Shown in pieces: positions 17,636 through 26,520 of a stretch of DNA of 45,728 bases. The notes under the pieces are model-generated. The model was not told where the DNA came from, made no database searches, and saw nothing but the letters and a program-made list of their open reading frames with translations. The stretch is from positions 1 to 45,728 of the forward strand of contig JAZNQD010000031.1 in NCBI GenBank assembly GCA_045589955.1. Reading direction: 5' to 3'. Positions within the stretch are counted from its first letter, which is position 1. Every line of letters begins with the position of its first letter. The translations under genes were made by a program, and so were the position numbers. Origin of the DNA: CAJGCS01 sp045589955 (lineage in GTDB: Bacteria > Bacillota_I > Bacilli_A > ML615J-28 > CAG-313).

Positions 17636-19102
17636 TTATTTAAAATATTCCTCTTGTGCCCATTTTGGTAAATATTGAACATAATTACGGAAAACAAACA
17701 CTTTAGATTCATGAAGTTTAAAGTTTTCTTCACCTTTTACTTTATTCTCAAAATCTTGTAATTCCGCATTCCACTTAGCAGTTCCCCCAGTTAGAGTTAA
17801 ATCATAATAACCTCTAATAGTTTCGCTACCATAGAATTCAAAACTATTTGTTCCATAAGTAACAAATTTCATTGTTCCGTTAACAGCATTCCAGTAGACA
17901 TTTAAGTTTTGAGATATGTTTGGAGCTTTATAAATTCTACTAATTGCCTCAGCTGCCGGATGTCCTGATGCACCATTTAGGTTATGAGTGTTATTTTCTG
18001 AAGGACCACCTGGGTTTTGGCCATATTGACCTGCACGAGCAGCTGAAATAGCAACTGCTTGAGGGTTTAAAGTATCTAATAATTCTTGTGAATTAGATCC
18101 ATGTGAACCATGGTGAGAAGCTTTATATAAAGTAACTTCTGGTAGTTCTTCTAAAGCAAGTAAATCAGCTTCACTTGCATTTGTCAAGTCACCAGCAGTA
18201 AAGAAAGAAAAATCTTTATAATAGAATATTACCGCAACAGAGTTTGCATTACCAGCTTTAGCTTTTGTAGTATCAATATAATTACCTGTATTAAGTACTT
18301 CAAAATAGAAATCTTCAGTTAAATAGTAAACATCAGTTGCACCATTTAGACCATTTACGCAGTCATAAGCGCTATGATATACCATTCCTGATTGAAGGTA
18401 TTTATTACGAGCACTTAATGTGTTTCCACTTCCGCTGCCCCCATAATCAATCATCAATGATACATTATCAATATTCTTTAATGCATTTGTAAGTCCATCA
18501 ATATGGTCACCATCACTATGGGTAGCCATTAATAAGTCTAAACGATCATCTGTACAATATTGAGTTAACACTTTTTGTACATAATTTCCATCATATTCCC
18601 AACCAGCATCAATAAGAATTTCAACATTTCCTTTTTTGATAAATAATGAATCTGCATAAATATGTTGCATTTCTAAGAAATAAATTTCAAGCGGTTCTTC
18701 TTCACCTTCATTACCAAGGAAAATTGGATCTTCAGGACTTAAACCACTACCAACACCTAATTGTTCAACTTTGCTTTTAGCATTAACAATAATGCTATCA
18801 GAAATATAAGGATAATCTTTTAAATAAGCAGTAATAACAACTGTACCAGTTCCATGAATTGTTAAATTACCAAAACTATCAACAGATACAATTTGAGGGT
18901 CTGAACTTTCCCAAATAACTTTTAAAGCGACTTCACTTGATTGTTCACTATCAAGTCTACATTCATCCCCTTGTGATAAAACAATTTCTTCAATTTGAAT
19001 ATCATCTTGAGTTATCTCGATTGTATTAGGTTGTGTAACTGTTGTACAACTTGATAATAAAAGAATAAATAAAAGATTAATTGATAAAAGGAATTTTTTC
19101 AT
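17636..19102 (-). CDS. Lipoprotein with ComEC-like metallo-beta-lactamase domain
   Basis: A 488-aa exported lipoprotein (lipobox LSSC, Cys19). A short BIG2-like region follows (about 35-107), then a metallo-beta-lactamase fold. The metal-binding motif is H-S-D-G-D-H at 195-200, followed by GD at 304-305 and KASHHGSHGSN at about 328-337. SHHGS is the signature of the extracellular C-terminal domain of the DNA-uptake protein ComEC and its free-standing relatives, for which nuclease activity has been proposed. It starts 16 nt after the upstream OB-fold/BIG2 lipoprotein gene, with AAAGGAG as Shine-Dalgarno, so the two are cotranscribed. Its substrate (DNA or another phosphodiester) is inference. 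Confidence 0.82.
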   Translation of the reverse strand: MKKFLLSINLLFILLLSSCTTVTQPNTIEITQDDIQIEEIVLSQGDECRLDSEQSSEVALKVIWESSDPQIVSVDSFGNLTIHGTGTVVITAYLKDYPYISDSIIVNAKSKVEQLGVGSGLSPEDPIFLGNEGEEEPLEIYFLEMQHIYADSLFIKKGNVEILIDAGWEYDGNYVQKVLTQYCTDDRLDLLMATHSDGDHIDGLTNALKNIDNVSLMIDYGGSGSGNTLSARNKYLQSGMVYHSAYDCVNGLNGATDVYYLTEDFYFEVLNTGNYIDTTKAKAGNANSVAVIFYYKDFSFFTAGDLTNASEADLLALEELPEVTLYKASHHGSHGSNSQELLDTLNPQAVAISAARAGQYGQNPGGPSENNTHNLNGASGHPAAEAISRIYKAPNISQNLNVYWNAVNGTMKFVTYGTNSFEFYGSETIRGYYDLTLTGGTAKWNAELQDFENKVKGEENFKLHESKVFVFRNYVQYLPKWAQEEYFK

Positions 19103-19118
19103 TTTTTACTCCTTTATA

Positions 19119-21137
19119 TTATTTCATTAATTTAATATTATCAATATTTACTCTTCTACCAGTATTTTCAACAATAATAATTGCAACACGATTTGCACCT
19201 TCTGGAACATTAACGCGATATGTTAACATTTCAATTGAATCAACAGTAATGCTTTCGCTTGCTACTACCCAAGTTTCGCCTGAATTTGTTGAATATTCAA
19301 TTCTAATCTTAGCGCCTGCAGCATCATTGCCATATAATGCAACTGCAAATTCTAATACTGAGAATTCAACGTTATCAAGAATTTCAATTCTTGCAGTTGA
19401 ATCTGCTTCTTTATTAGATTGTGCTCTAATACTAAATTCGCCTTCTCTTCTATCACTTGCAGAACTTGCAATAAGAGCATTTCTTAACATCCAAGTATGA
19501 CCACCTAAGAAGACATTACCTTCTTTATATGATGATTTAGTATCAGAGTTTCCATATGAACTAGCTGGAAGAGCATCTTCTAAGTTTAGTTCTGCAACTA
19601 CTTCATATACTTTTTCGTCTTTTGCAAATACAAGAACTTCAAATTCTTTTGTAATTTCTTGGCCATTTAAAGAAAGTGTAGCAGTTAATGTAACATTTAC
19701 GTTTGCTTCTTGATGAGTAACAGCACCAGTTGAAGCATTGATTGCTTCGTTGTTTGAAGCCCAACTAATTGCTAAACCATCAAAGCCATCTACTGCTACT
19801 GGTAATTCGATTGAATCAACTGAGAAAGCAACTGAAGTTGAAATTTCAAGTTTACCTAATGCTGCTTGTAATAATTCACTTGTATTTAATTCTTCAAAAA
19901 CAATATCTTCTGCTTTTGTAATTACAATTTGAGGAGAAGCTTTACCATAACCGAAAGCTGTCATGATTCCTTTATATGTAAATGGCATTCCACTTACAGC
20001 TGCAGAAATTTTAGCGTTAATATCACTATATTCTTCAGCACTCATATATGAAGGATCAACTCTAAATGTAACACTATTTTCATTAACCATTGCATAGAAA
20101 CTATAAGCTTTTGCATCATTTACTGTTCCATTATCAAATACTGCTGTGCCAGTAACAATTGAACAGTGATATGGTTCCATTGCGGCTAAATCAGAAGGAT
20201 TAGTACCATCTAAATTATTAACAGTATATTCAATATTTTCTTCAAGTTCTTTGAAATATTCAACATTTACAATTTCATTTAAACCATTATAATATTTCTT
20301 ATATCCACCAACTTCATAAGATTTACCAAGTTCAACTGGATATAAAACAGCGTCTTGTGCATAAACATAATATCCTTCTGTACCATCTTGTAAAGTATAT
20401 GTTACTTTACCATCTTTAGCTGGGCTAATATGTGTTACTACACCTTTAACTTTTAATTTACTATCTTTTTCTGCAGTCATGTATTCTGCATGAGTAGTAA
20501 ATGGCATTTCTGCCCAATCGCCTGATACGATAGGTTGATCAGCTTTTTCGAAAGTTAAAGTAATGTTTGCACTAACTTCAGGATAGTTTTTAGAAGTAGC
20601 TGTGATTGTTACAGTACCTTCTTTTAAGCCTTTAACCTCACCACGTGAAACAGTAGCTACTGATTCATCAGATGAAGACCAAACAACAGCTTGATTAGCT
20701 TCTGCAGGTAAAACTGACGCATAAACTCTGATAGTTTGTCCAGCTTTTGCAGTTAAAACATCACCATCTGTAGCTAAACTAATACTTTCAACAGGAACAA
20801 CAACAGGATCTTTTTCTTCAACTATAATTGAGAATTTTTTAGAAATTGTTGGTGCAAGTTCAGCTGTAGCAACAATATTTACTGTACCTTTAGCAACGGC
20901 TGTTACTAAACCATTTTCATCGACTGTTGCAACTTCTTCATTTTCTGATTCCCAAAGAACAACTTGATCAGCAGTTTCTGGGAATACAACAGCAGTTAAT
21001 TGTAGTGTTTCTTCGACTTTAATTGTTCTAATGTTATTTTCACTTTCAATTTGAATACCTTGAATAGGTGATACTTCACATGAAGCAGTGAAAACAAGCA
21101 TTAGAATTGTAACAAATAATAATACTACTTTTTTCAT
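19119..21137 (-). CDS. Lipoprotein with tandem BIG2 domains and a possible OB-fold domain
   Basis: 672 aa, lipobox FTASC with Cys20. Two BIG2 Ig-like domains are clear (about 24-108 and 114-197; WESENEEVATVDENGLV and WSSSDESVATVSRGEV). The next about 110 residues (LKVKGVVTHISPAKDGKVTYTLQDG, then YEVGGYKKYYNGLNEI) look like the OB-fold modules found in secreted nucleases. That part is a moderate call. Residues around 430-510 form another Ig-like domain, and the C-terminal about 150 residues look like a carbohydrate-binding-type beta sandwich (IEYSTNSGETWV...NIDNIKLMK). No catalytic site was seen. It is first in an operon with the ComEC-like lipoprotein, so the pair may act together at the cell surface. 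Confidence 0.78.
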   Translation of the reverse strand: MKKVVLLFVTILMLVFTASCEVSPIQGIQIESENNIRTIKVEETLQLTAVVFPETADQVVLWESENEEVATVDENGLVTAVAKGTVNIVATAELAPTISKKFSIIVEEKDPVVVPVESISLATDGDVLTAKAGQTIRVYASVLPAEANQAVVWSSSDESVATVSRGEVKGLKEGTVTITATSKNYPEVSANITLTFEKADQPIVSGDWAEMPFTTHAEYMTAEKDSKLKVKGVVTHISPAKDGKVTYTLQDGTEGYYVYAQDAVLYPVELGKSYEVGGYKKYYNGLNEIVNVEYFKELEENIEYTVNNLDGTNPSDLAAMEPYHCSIVTGTAVFDNGTVNDAKAYSFYAMVNENSVTFRVDPSYMSAEEYSDINAKISAAVSGMPFTYKGIMTAFGYGKASPQIVITKAEDIVFEELNTSELLQAALGKLEISTSVAFSVDSIELPVAVDGFDGLAISWASNNEAINASTGAVTHQEANVNVTLTATLSLNGQEITKEFEVLVFAKDEKVYEVVAELNLEDALPASSYGNSDTKSSYKEGNVFLGGHTWMLRNALIASSASDRREGEFSIRAQSNKEADSTARIEILDNVEFSVLEFAVALYGNDAAGAKIRIEYSTNSGETWVVASESITVDSIEMLTYRVNVPEGANRVAIIIVENTGRRVNIDNIKLMK

Positions 21138-21176
21138 TTTCTTCTCCTCTAAGTTTTTTTGTTTTTCAACACCTTT

Positions 21177-21182
21177 ATTATA
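21177..21182 (-). promoter_or_regulatory. Extended -10 promoter of the two-lipoprotein operon
   Basis: TGTTATAAT on the minus strand, about 40 nt before ATG 21137. No recognisable -35. Confidence 0.5.
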
Positions 21183-21218
21183 ACATGATTATTATTTCTT
21201 TTTCTATATAAAAAAACC

Positions 21219-21247
21219 AAAAAAAGTGTGAAAGCTTTTTCACACTC
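21219..21247 (-). terminator. Terminator of ftsY-ylxM-ffh
   Basis: Stem AGTGTGAAA / TTTCACACT (21238-21246 and 21225-21233), followed by TTTTTTT on the minus strand, directly after the ffh stop. Confidence 0.85.
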
Positions 21248-22654
21248 TTAAAATCTAAATCCACCTTTATTTTTCCCTTTACCTTTTTTGATTTTAGGTT
21301 GTTGCATCGGGATTGGTGCTTGCCCTTTGCTAATTTTTTCCATTTGTTTTTCGTCCATGCCGGCAAATGATTGCATTTGTTTTTTCATTTCTTCGAACTT
21401 TTTAACCATACCATTCACTTCAGAATAACTTCTACCAGAACCATTAGCAATTCTAATACGACGAGAATATCCTTTTGCAACTAAGTCAGGATTACGACGT
21501 TCTTCTTTTGTCATTGCTTTAATCATTGTTTCAATATAAACAAATTGTTTATCATCGATATTAACATTTTTAAGTTTTGAACCAAGTCCTGGAATCATAC
21601 CAAGTAAACTTTTTAAAGAGCCCATCTTTTTAATTTGTTTAATTTGATCTAAGAAGTCATTATAGTTGAAAACACCTTTTTCAAGTTTTTCAGCCATTTT
21701 CATAGCATCTTCTTCGTTGAAGTTTGCGGTTGCTTTTTCAATAAATGAAACAACATCACCCATTCCTAGGATACGTTTAGCCATTCGTTCTGGATGGAAT
21801 AATTCGATTTCGTCTAACTTTTCCCCGACCCCAACGTACTTGATTGGAATTTGTGTCATATAACGAATTGATAATGCAGCACCACCACGAGTATCACTAT
21901 CAAGTTTAGTTAATAAACAACCAGTAACTGATAATTTTTCATGGAATGTTGATGCCACGTTTACCGCATCTTGACCAGTCATTGAGTCAATTGTTAATAA
22001 GATTTCATCTGGTTTAGCAATTTCTTTAATATCAACTAATTCTTGCATTAATGCTTCATCGATATGTAGGCGACCAGCAGTATCGATGATAACAAAATTG
22101 AAGTTATTTGCTTTAGCATATTCTAAAGCTTTTTTGACAATCACTTGTGGTTTTGTTAAAATACCCATTTGGAAAACTTCAATATTTAATTGTTTTCCAA
22201 GTTGAACTAATTGATTAATAGCTGCTGGACGATAAATGTCAGCTGCTACCATTAAAGGACGTAAGTTCTTTTCTTTACGAAGTAAATTAGAAATTTTACC
22301 TACGTGAGTAGTTTTACCACTACCTTGTAACCCTACAACTAAAGCAACACTCATGCCACTTTGTTTTAAGTTAATTGGTACGGCAGATTCACCCATTAAT
22401 TTAACCAATTCTTCATAAACAATTTTAACAACTTGATCACCTGGAGTTAATGATTTCATAACTCTTTCGCCAAGTGCTTTTTCTTTTACTTCGGCAATAA
22501 ATTTCTTAACAATTTTATAGTTAACGTCAGCTTCTAATAAAGAAACACGAACCTCACGCATCGCCTCTTCAATATCATGTTCATTAACCTTACCACGCCC
22601 GGTTAAGCGACGAAGGGACATCTGAATCTTTTCAGATAAACTTTCAAATGGCAT
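21248..22654 (-). CDS. ffh: Signal recognition particle protein Ffh (SRP54)
   Basis: GTPase that binds signal peptides on nascent chains and delivers ribosomes to FtsY at the membrane. 468 aa: an N-terminal helical domain, G domain motifs GLQGSGKTTHVGK, DTAGRLH and TKLDSDTRGG, then the M domain (from about 300; MGSLKSLLGMIPGLG), ending in a lysine- and glycine-rich tail. TKLDS replaces the more usual TKLDG. A GGAG site precedes ATG 22654, which lies 4 nt after the ylxM stop. Confidence 0.97.
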   Translation of the reverse strand: MPFESLSEKIQMSLRRLTGRGKVNEHDIEEAMREVRVSLLEADVNYKIVKKFIAEVKEKALGERVMKSLTPGDQVVKIVYEELVKLMGESAVPINLKQSGMSVALVVGLQGSGKTTHVGKISNLLRKEKNLRPLMVAADIYRPAAINQLVQLGKQLNIEVFQMGILTKPQVIVKKALEYAKANNFNFVIIDTAGRLHIDEALMQELVDIKEIAKPDEILLTIDSMTGQDAVNVASTFHEKLSVTGCLLTKLDSDTRGGAALSIRYMTQIPIKYVGVGEKLDEIELFHPERMAKRILGMGDVVSFIEKATANFNEEDAMKMAEKLEKGVFNYNDFLDQIKQIKKMGSLKSLLGMIPGLGSKLKNVNIDDKQFVYIETMIKAMTKEERRNPDLVAKGYSRRIRIANGSGRSYSEVNGMVKKFEEMKKQMQSFAGMDEKQMEKISKGQAPIPMQQPKIKKGKGKNKGGFRF

Positions 22655-22658
22655 ATAA

Positions 22659-22982
22659 TCACTCCATTTCTTTTATTTTACTAATAATTTCTTTTCCTGA
22701 TTCATTAGTTAATTGTTCTAAATCCATCAAGTACTTATCTAACAATTTACCATTTTTATATAATGATAATTTTGCTTCATATTCTTCTAAAGCATTACAA
22801 GCTTTTTGTAATGCATCCCATACCGCATTACGGCTAATAGCCATGTTTTCAGCAATCTCGCTTAAACTATAATCTTCACCATAATAGTATTCAAAGATTT
22901 CTTGTTGTTTTGGTGTTAACAAAGAATAATAATAACCATATAAAGCATTATAGTAATTCTTCTTTTCAATTTGATTATCCAT
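22659..22982 (-). CDS. ylxM: YlxM-family SRP-associated HTH protein
   Basis: 107-aa protein with a sigma-70 region-4-like helix-turn-helix (LTPKQQEIFEYYYGEDYSLSEIAENMAISRNAVWDAL) near residues 22-60 and a helical C-terminus. YlxM proteins sit beside ffh across Bacillota and are thought to modulate SRP. Here it lies between ftsY and ffh with gaps of 8 and 4 nt. AGGAG precedes ATG 22982. It ends with TGA. Confidence 0.92.
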   Translation of the reverse strand: MDNQIEKKNYYNALYGYYYSLLTPKQQEIFEYYYGEDYSLSEIAENMAISRNAVWDALQKACNALEEYEAKLSLYKNGKLLDKYLMDLEQLTNESGKEIISKIKEME

Positions 22983-22990
22983 GATAACTC

Positions 22991-23959
22991 CTATTCTTCA
23001 TCTTCGATGAATAAGCCACCAATGTATTCTTCTAAATCGAAGTATTCTAAATCTTCCATCTTTTCGCCTAAACCAATCATTTTAATTGGAATATTATATT
23101 TATCTCTAATAGCTAAAACAATACCACCTTTACTAGTACCATCTAGTTTAGTAAGAATAACTCCAGTGATATTAGCAACCTCTAAGAAAGACTCTGCTTG
23201 AGAAAGACCATTTTGGCCTGTTGTTGCATCGATTACTAATAAAGTTTCTTGAGGAGCATTTGGAACTTCTCTTTCAATAACACGATTCATTTTTTCAAGT
23301 TCTTTCATCAAGTTAACTTTATTTTGTAAACGGCCGGCAGTGTCACATAATAAGACATCATATTTTTCGTTCTTAGCTTTTTGTAAAGCATCGAAGATTA
23401 CACTTGAAGGATCTGTGGCGCCTTTTTTAATGACAATATCAACGCCAACTCTTTCAGCCCATATTTCTAATTGATCAACAGCACCTGCTCTAAATGTATC
23501 ACCCGCAGCTAAAAGAATCTTCTTTCCTTGTTTCTTTAAACGATGAGCAATCTTCGCAATAGTAGTTGTCTTCCCAACTCCATTTACACCTACAAATAAG
23601 AAGACAGATAATCCTTCTTTATTAATATTTAAGTTGTTATTAACAATCTCATTTTTTAGATATAGTTCAAACATTTTATCAACTATGATTTGTTGCAGTT
23701 CTTTGACATCATTTACACCATCAACACGTTCATCTTCTTTAAGTTGATCAATAAAGTCAAGTGTTGTTTCAACACCAATATCAGCCATGATGAAGGCATC
23801 AGTTAAATCATCAAATAAATCTTCATTGATTTCATTATAACTAGAAAGAATACTTTTTAATTTTCCAAGTAAACCACTTCTAGTTTTCTTCATACCTAAA
23901 TTATATTTTTTCGAAACATCATTTTTCTTTTTTCTCTTAAAAAAATCAAAAAAGCCCAT
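22991..23959 (-). CDS. ftsY: Signal recognition particle receptor FtsY
   Basis: Membrane-associated GTPase that receives the SRP-ribosome complex. 322 aa from ATG 23959 (MGFFDFFKRKKKND). A longer reading from TTG 23971 is rejected because the GAGG site lies between the two and fits the ATG with 6-7 nt spacing. G motifs GVNGVGKTTTIAK, DTAGRLQNK and TKLDGTSKGG are intact. The acidic A domain is almost absent: an amphipathic FFDFFKRKKK segment leads straight into the N domain. First gene of ftsY-ylxM-ffh, with its own promoter. Confidence 0.96.
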   Translation of the reverse strand: MGFFDFFKRKKKNDVSKKYNLGMKKTRSGLLGKLKSILSSYNEINEDLFDDLTDAFIMADIGVETTLDFIDQLKEDERVDGVNDVKELQQIIVDKMFELYLKNEIVNNNLNINKEGLSVFLFVGVNGVGKTTTIAKIAHRLKKQGKKILLAAGDTFRAGAVDQLEIWAERVGVDIVIKKGATDPSSVIFDALQKAKNEKYDVLLCDTAGRLQNKVNLMKELEKMNRVIEREVPNAPQETLLVIDATTGQNGLSQAESFLEVANITGVILTKLDGTSKGGIVLAIRDKYNIPIKMIGLGEKMEDLEYFDLEEYIGGLFIEDEE

Positions 23960-24009
23960 AGCAAACCTCAATGTATTTTTAATAATATTATTATTTTATT
24001 TCTTTAAAT

Positions 24010-24038
24010 ATTATACTATATTTTCAAGAATAAATCAA
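24010..24038 (-). promoter_or_regulatory. Promoter of ftsY-ylxM-ffh
   Basis: TTGATT (24033-24038), 17 nt, then TATAAT (24010-24015) on the minus strand. It lies downstream of the small-RNA terminator, so ftsY does not depend on readthrough. Confidence 0.75.
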
Positions 24039-24059
24039 GTAAATATAAATACCCCTTAT

Positions 24060-24153
24060 AAAAAAAAGGGTGTCAGATAGGGGGATAAACTATCTGACAG
24101 GAAGGTATTCCGATAAACGGAATATTTAGGGGATATGTGCGCTTTTTAGCGCA
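24060..24153 (-). ncRNA. Candidate C-rich small RNA, about 94 nt
   Basis: An apparent free-standing transcription unit. It has three successive perfect stem-loops on the minus strand: TGCGCT/AGCGCA (24138-24153), TATTCCG/CGGAATA (24106-24124) and TGTCAGATAG/CTATCTGACA (24071-24099). The last is followed by eight Ts, an intrinsic terminator. The start is set by a promoter at 24159-24187. The motif UCCCC occurs twice in unpaired positions: between the first two stems and in the terminator's apical loop. C-rich loops of this kind are used by Bacillota trans-acting RNAs such as RsaE/RoxS to pair with Shine-Dalgarno regions. No open reading frame with a ribosome site was seen. A leader role for ftsY is less likely because ftsY has a separate promoter. 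I do not recognise the family. Confidence 0.65.
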
Positions 24154-24158
24154 TATAT

Positions 24159-24187
24159 ATTATAGCATATTTTAAAATATAATTCAA
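24159..24187 (-). promoter_or_regulatory. Promoter of the small RNA
   Basis: TTGAAT (24182-24187), 17 nt, then TATAAT (24159-24164) preceded by TGC, an extended -10, on the minus strand. It lies just after the topA stop. Confidence 0.75.
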
Positions 24188-24220
24188 GAGAATAATAAAC
24201 TTTTTTAACTTTTTTCGACA

Positions 24221-26359
24221 TTAAATGTCAACAGTTTGCTTTTTACTCTTCTTATTTGTAACACATTTTTCGTTACCACAACGAATTGTTTCAATTTCCA
24301 CTTTAGTTTCAGGATGAATTGATGTAACTTTAATCATTGGTGCACCACATTCTGGGCACTTTTCTTCAAGTGGAATTCCTGAATATGTTGTCTTACATTC
24401 TGGATATCTGTTACAAGCATAGAACTTAGCACCTCTTGAACGACCTCGTCCACTAACACGTTCAACAATTTCACCTTCACCACAAACAGGGCATTTAATA
24501 CCTGTTGAAATAGGTTCTGGTTTTTCTTTCTTCTTAATGAACTTACAACGAGGATATCCTGAACATGCGGTAAACTCACCAAATGGGCCTCTTCTAATAT
24601 ATAAAGGTAATCCACATTCTGGGCAGAATTCATCAGTGATTTTAGGATAAATCTTTACCATATTATCACGAGCATATTCAATTAAAGGTGCAAACTCATC
24701 ATAGAACTTGGCAAGTTCTTTGTGCCATACTGCTTTACCAATAGCAATTTCATCTAATGTATTTTCCATTTCGGCTGTGTATTTTACATTAATAATAGAA
24801 CTAAAGAATTGATCTAGTTGATCTGATGTTAAAATGCCTTGTTCAGTTGGAACAAATGATTTTTTATCCATTGATACATAACTGCGAAGTCTTAAAGTTT
24901 CCATGGTCATAGCATAAGTTGATGGACGACCAATCCCTAGTTCTTCCATCTTACGAATCAATCTTGCTTCAGTATAGCGATGCGGAGGAGAAGTAAATTT
25001 TTGTTCTTTAGTTAATTCTTGAAGATTTAGTTTTTCTTCTACTAATAATTCAGGTAGAAGATCAACATCTTCAGTAACATCAAGATTAGCTTCTTCATAG
25101 ACTTTTAAGAAGCCATCAAACATTACTTTTTCACCTTGAATTAAGAATAAGTGTTTACCATTAACAACATCAACTTTTGTATCTTCTACTACTGCGTCTT
25201 TCATAAGTGATGCAACAGCACGGTTATAAATTAATGAATAAATTTTATACTCTTCTAAACTTAAATACTTTTTAATACTTTCAGGTGTTCTTTCTATATT
25301 TGTTGGACGAATAGCTTCATGGGCATCTTGAACATTTTTACCTTTATTAGAAACTTTCTTTACGCCTTTATAGTAGTTTTCGCCATAAGTTTTTTCAATG
25401 TAGTCTTTTGCGCTATCTAAAAATTCATCTGACAAACGAACAGAGTCCGTACGCATATAAGTGATTAAACCAACAAGCTCTTTACCAACTTCAATACCTT
25501 CATATAGTCTTTGAGCAATTGTCATTACACGTTTTGCACTATAGTTATATTTTACTGAAGCATCTTGTTGAAGAGTTGAAGTAATAAATGGAGGTTTAGA
25601 AGTACGATTACGTTCTTTCTTATTGATTGCTTTAACAACAAAGTCACCTTGTTTTAACTCTTCAATAATTTGATTTACTTCTTCTTCAGAGGCAATTGTA
25701 TGTGCTTCGCCAGTTGTTCCAATATATTTAGCTTTAAGAAGAAATTCTTTTTCGCCTACTTGTTTTAAGAATTTTGCAACAATATCCCAATACTCAACTT
25801 TTTCAAAAGCCTGAATTTCTTTTTCGCGATCAACGACAAGCTTCAAAGCAACACTTTGAACACGGCCAGCACTCTTAGAGCCTAGTTTTTGTTGCATCAA
25901 AGAAGATAATCTAAAACCAATAATTCGGTCAAGAATACGTCTTGATTCTTGCGAGTGAACAAGTTTCATATCAATTTGACGGTCATTCTTAATTGATTTA
26001 AGAATAGCGCTTTTAGTAATTTCATTAAAAACAATACGTGATACTTTTTTTACTGGTTGACCTAAAACAGAGGCTAAATGCCAACTTATTGCTTCACCTT
26101 CTCTATCCGGGTCGGTTGCAAGATAAACGTGGTCCGCTTCATCTGCTTTCTTACGAAGCTTTTCAACAACATCAACTTTATCTTTTAAAATAACGTATTC
26201 AGGAGTAAAGTTGTTTTCGATATCAACGCCAAAACCACCTTTACCTTTTATTGATAAATCTCTTATGTGACCAATACTAGATTCTACACAATAGTCTTCG
26301 CCTAAGTAAGTAGAAATTGTTTTACATTTTGCAGGAGACTCAACTATTAATAATTTCAT
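24221..26359 (-). CDS. topA: DNA topoisomerase I (type IA)
   Basis: Relaxes negative supercoils through a 5'-phosphotyrosine intermediate. 712 aa. The N-terminal TOPRIM domain begins MKLLIVESPAKCKTI and holds ATDPDREGEAISWHL. The catalytic tyrosine lies in LITYMRTDSVRLS. The C-terminus carries Cys-rich zinc ribbons (CPECGLPLYI..CSGYPRC, CPVCGEGEI..CNRYPEC, CPECGAP..CGNEKC). GAGGTG precedes ATG 26359, and the promoter is a full consensus one. It is monocistronic, and no convincing terminator follows before the small-RNA promoter. Confidence 0.97.
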   Translation of the reverse strand: MKLLIVESPAKCKTISTYLGEDYCVESSIGHIRDLSIKGKGGFGVDIENNFTPEYVILKDKVDVVEKLRKKADEADHVYLATDPDREGEAISWHLASVLGQPVKKVSRIVFNEITKSAILKSIKNDRQIDMKLVHSQESRRILDRIIGFRLSSLMQQKLGSKSAGRVQSVALKLVVDREKEIQAFEKVEYWDIVAKFLKQVGEKEFLLKAKYIGTTGEAHTIASEEEVNQIIEELKQGDFVVKAINKKERNRTSKPPFITSTLQQDASVKYNYSAKRVMTIAQRLYEGIEVGKELVGLITYMRTDSVRLSDEFLDSAKDYIEKTYGENYYKGVKKVSNKGKNVQDAHEAIRPTNIERTPESIKKYLSLEEYKIYSLIYNRAVASLMKDAVVEDTKVDVVNGKHLFLIQGEKVMFDGFLKVYEEANLDVTEDVDLLPELLVEEKLNLQELTKEQKFTSPPHRYTEARLIRKMEELGIGRPSTYAMTMETLRLRSYVSMDKKSFVPTEQGILTSDQLDQFFSSIINVKYTAEMENTLDEIAIGKAVWHKELAKFYDEFAPLIEYARDNMVKIYPKITDEFCPECGLPLYIRRGPFGEFTACSGYPRCKFIKKKEKPEPISTGIKCPVCGEGEIVERVSGRGRSRGAKFYACNRYPECKTTYSGIPLEEKCPECGAPMIKVTSIHPETKVEIETIRCGNEKCVTNKKSKKQTVDI

Positions 26360-26378
26360 ATTCTCACCTCATTCAAAA

Positions 26379-26407
26379 ATTATATATTAAATTTTTTTGA
26401 TTGTCAA
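26379..26407 (-). promoter_or_regulatory. Promoter of topA
   Basis: Exact consensus TTGACA (26402-26407), 17 nt, TATAAT (26379-26384) on the minus strand. Confidence 0.85.
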
Positions 26408-26485
26408 ACCAAAAGAAAAAAGTTTTGATTCTTCTTAATAATATATTTAGGTATAAGCAAGATAATTCCACTAATATTTCCATAC

Positions 26486-26520
26486 AAAAAAAGTAACACG
26501 GCATCCACCGTATTACTTTT
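26486..26520 (-). terminator. Terminator of the peptide-gene transcript
   Basis: 13-bp stem with one mismatch, AAAAGTAATACGG / CCGTGTTACTTTT (26508-26520 and 26489-26501), apical loop TGGATG, followed by a T run on the minus strand. Confidence 0.8.

Noticed and set aside
24060..24153. SRP (4.5S-type) RNA next to ftsY-ffh
   Set aside because: Tempting by position, but the RNA strand lacks the conserved SRP tip (GGUCAGGUCCGGAAGGAAGCA-type sequence) and folds as three separate hairpins rather than one long rod.
24334..24633. 99-codon minus-strand open frame with regular Cys spacing
   Set aside because: Alternative frame of the topA zinc-ribbon region, without its own ribosome site.
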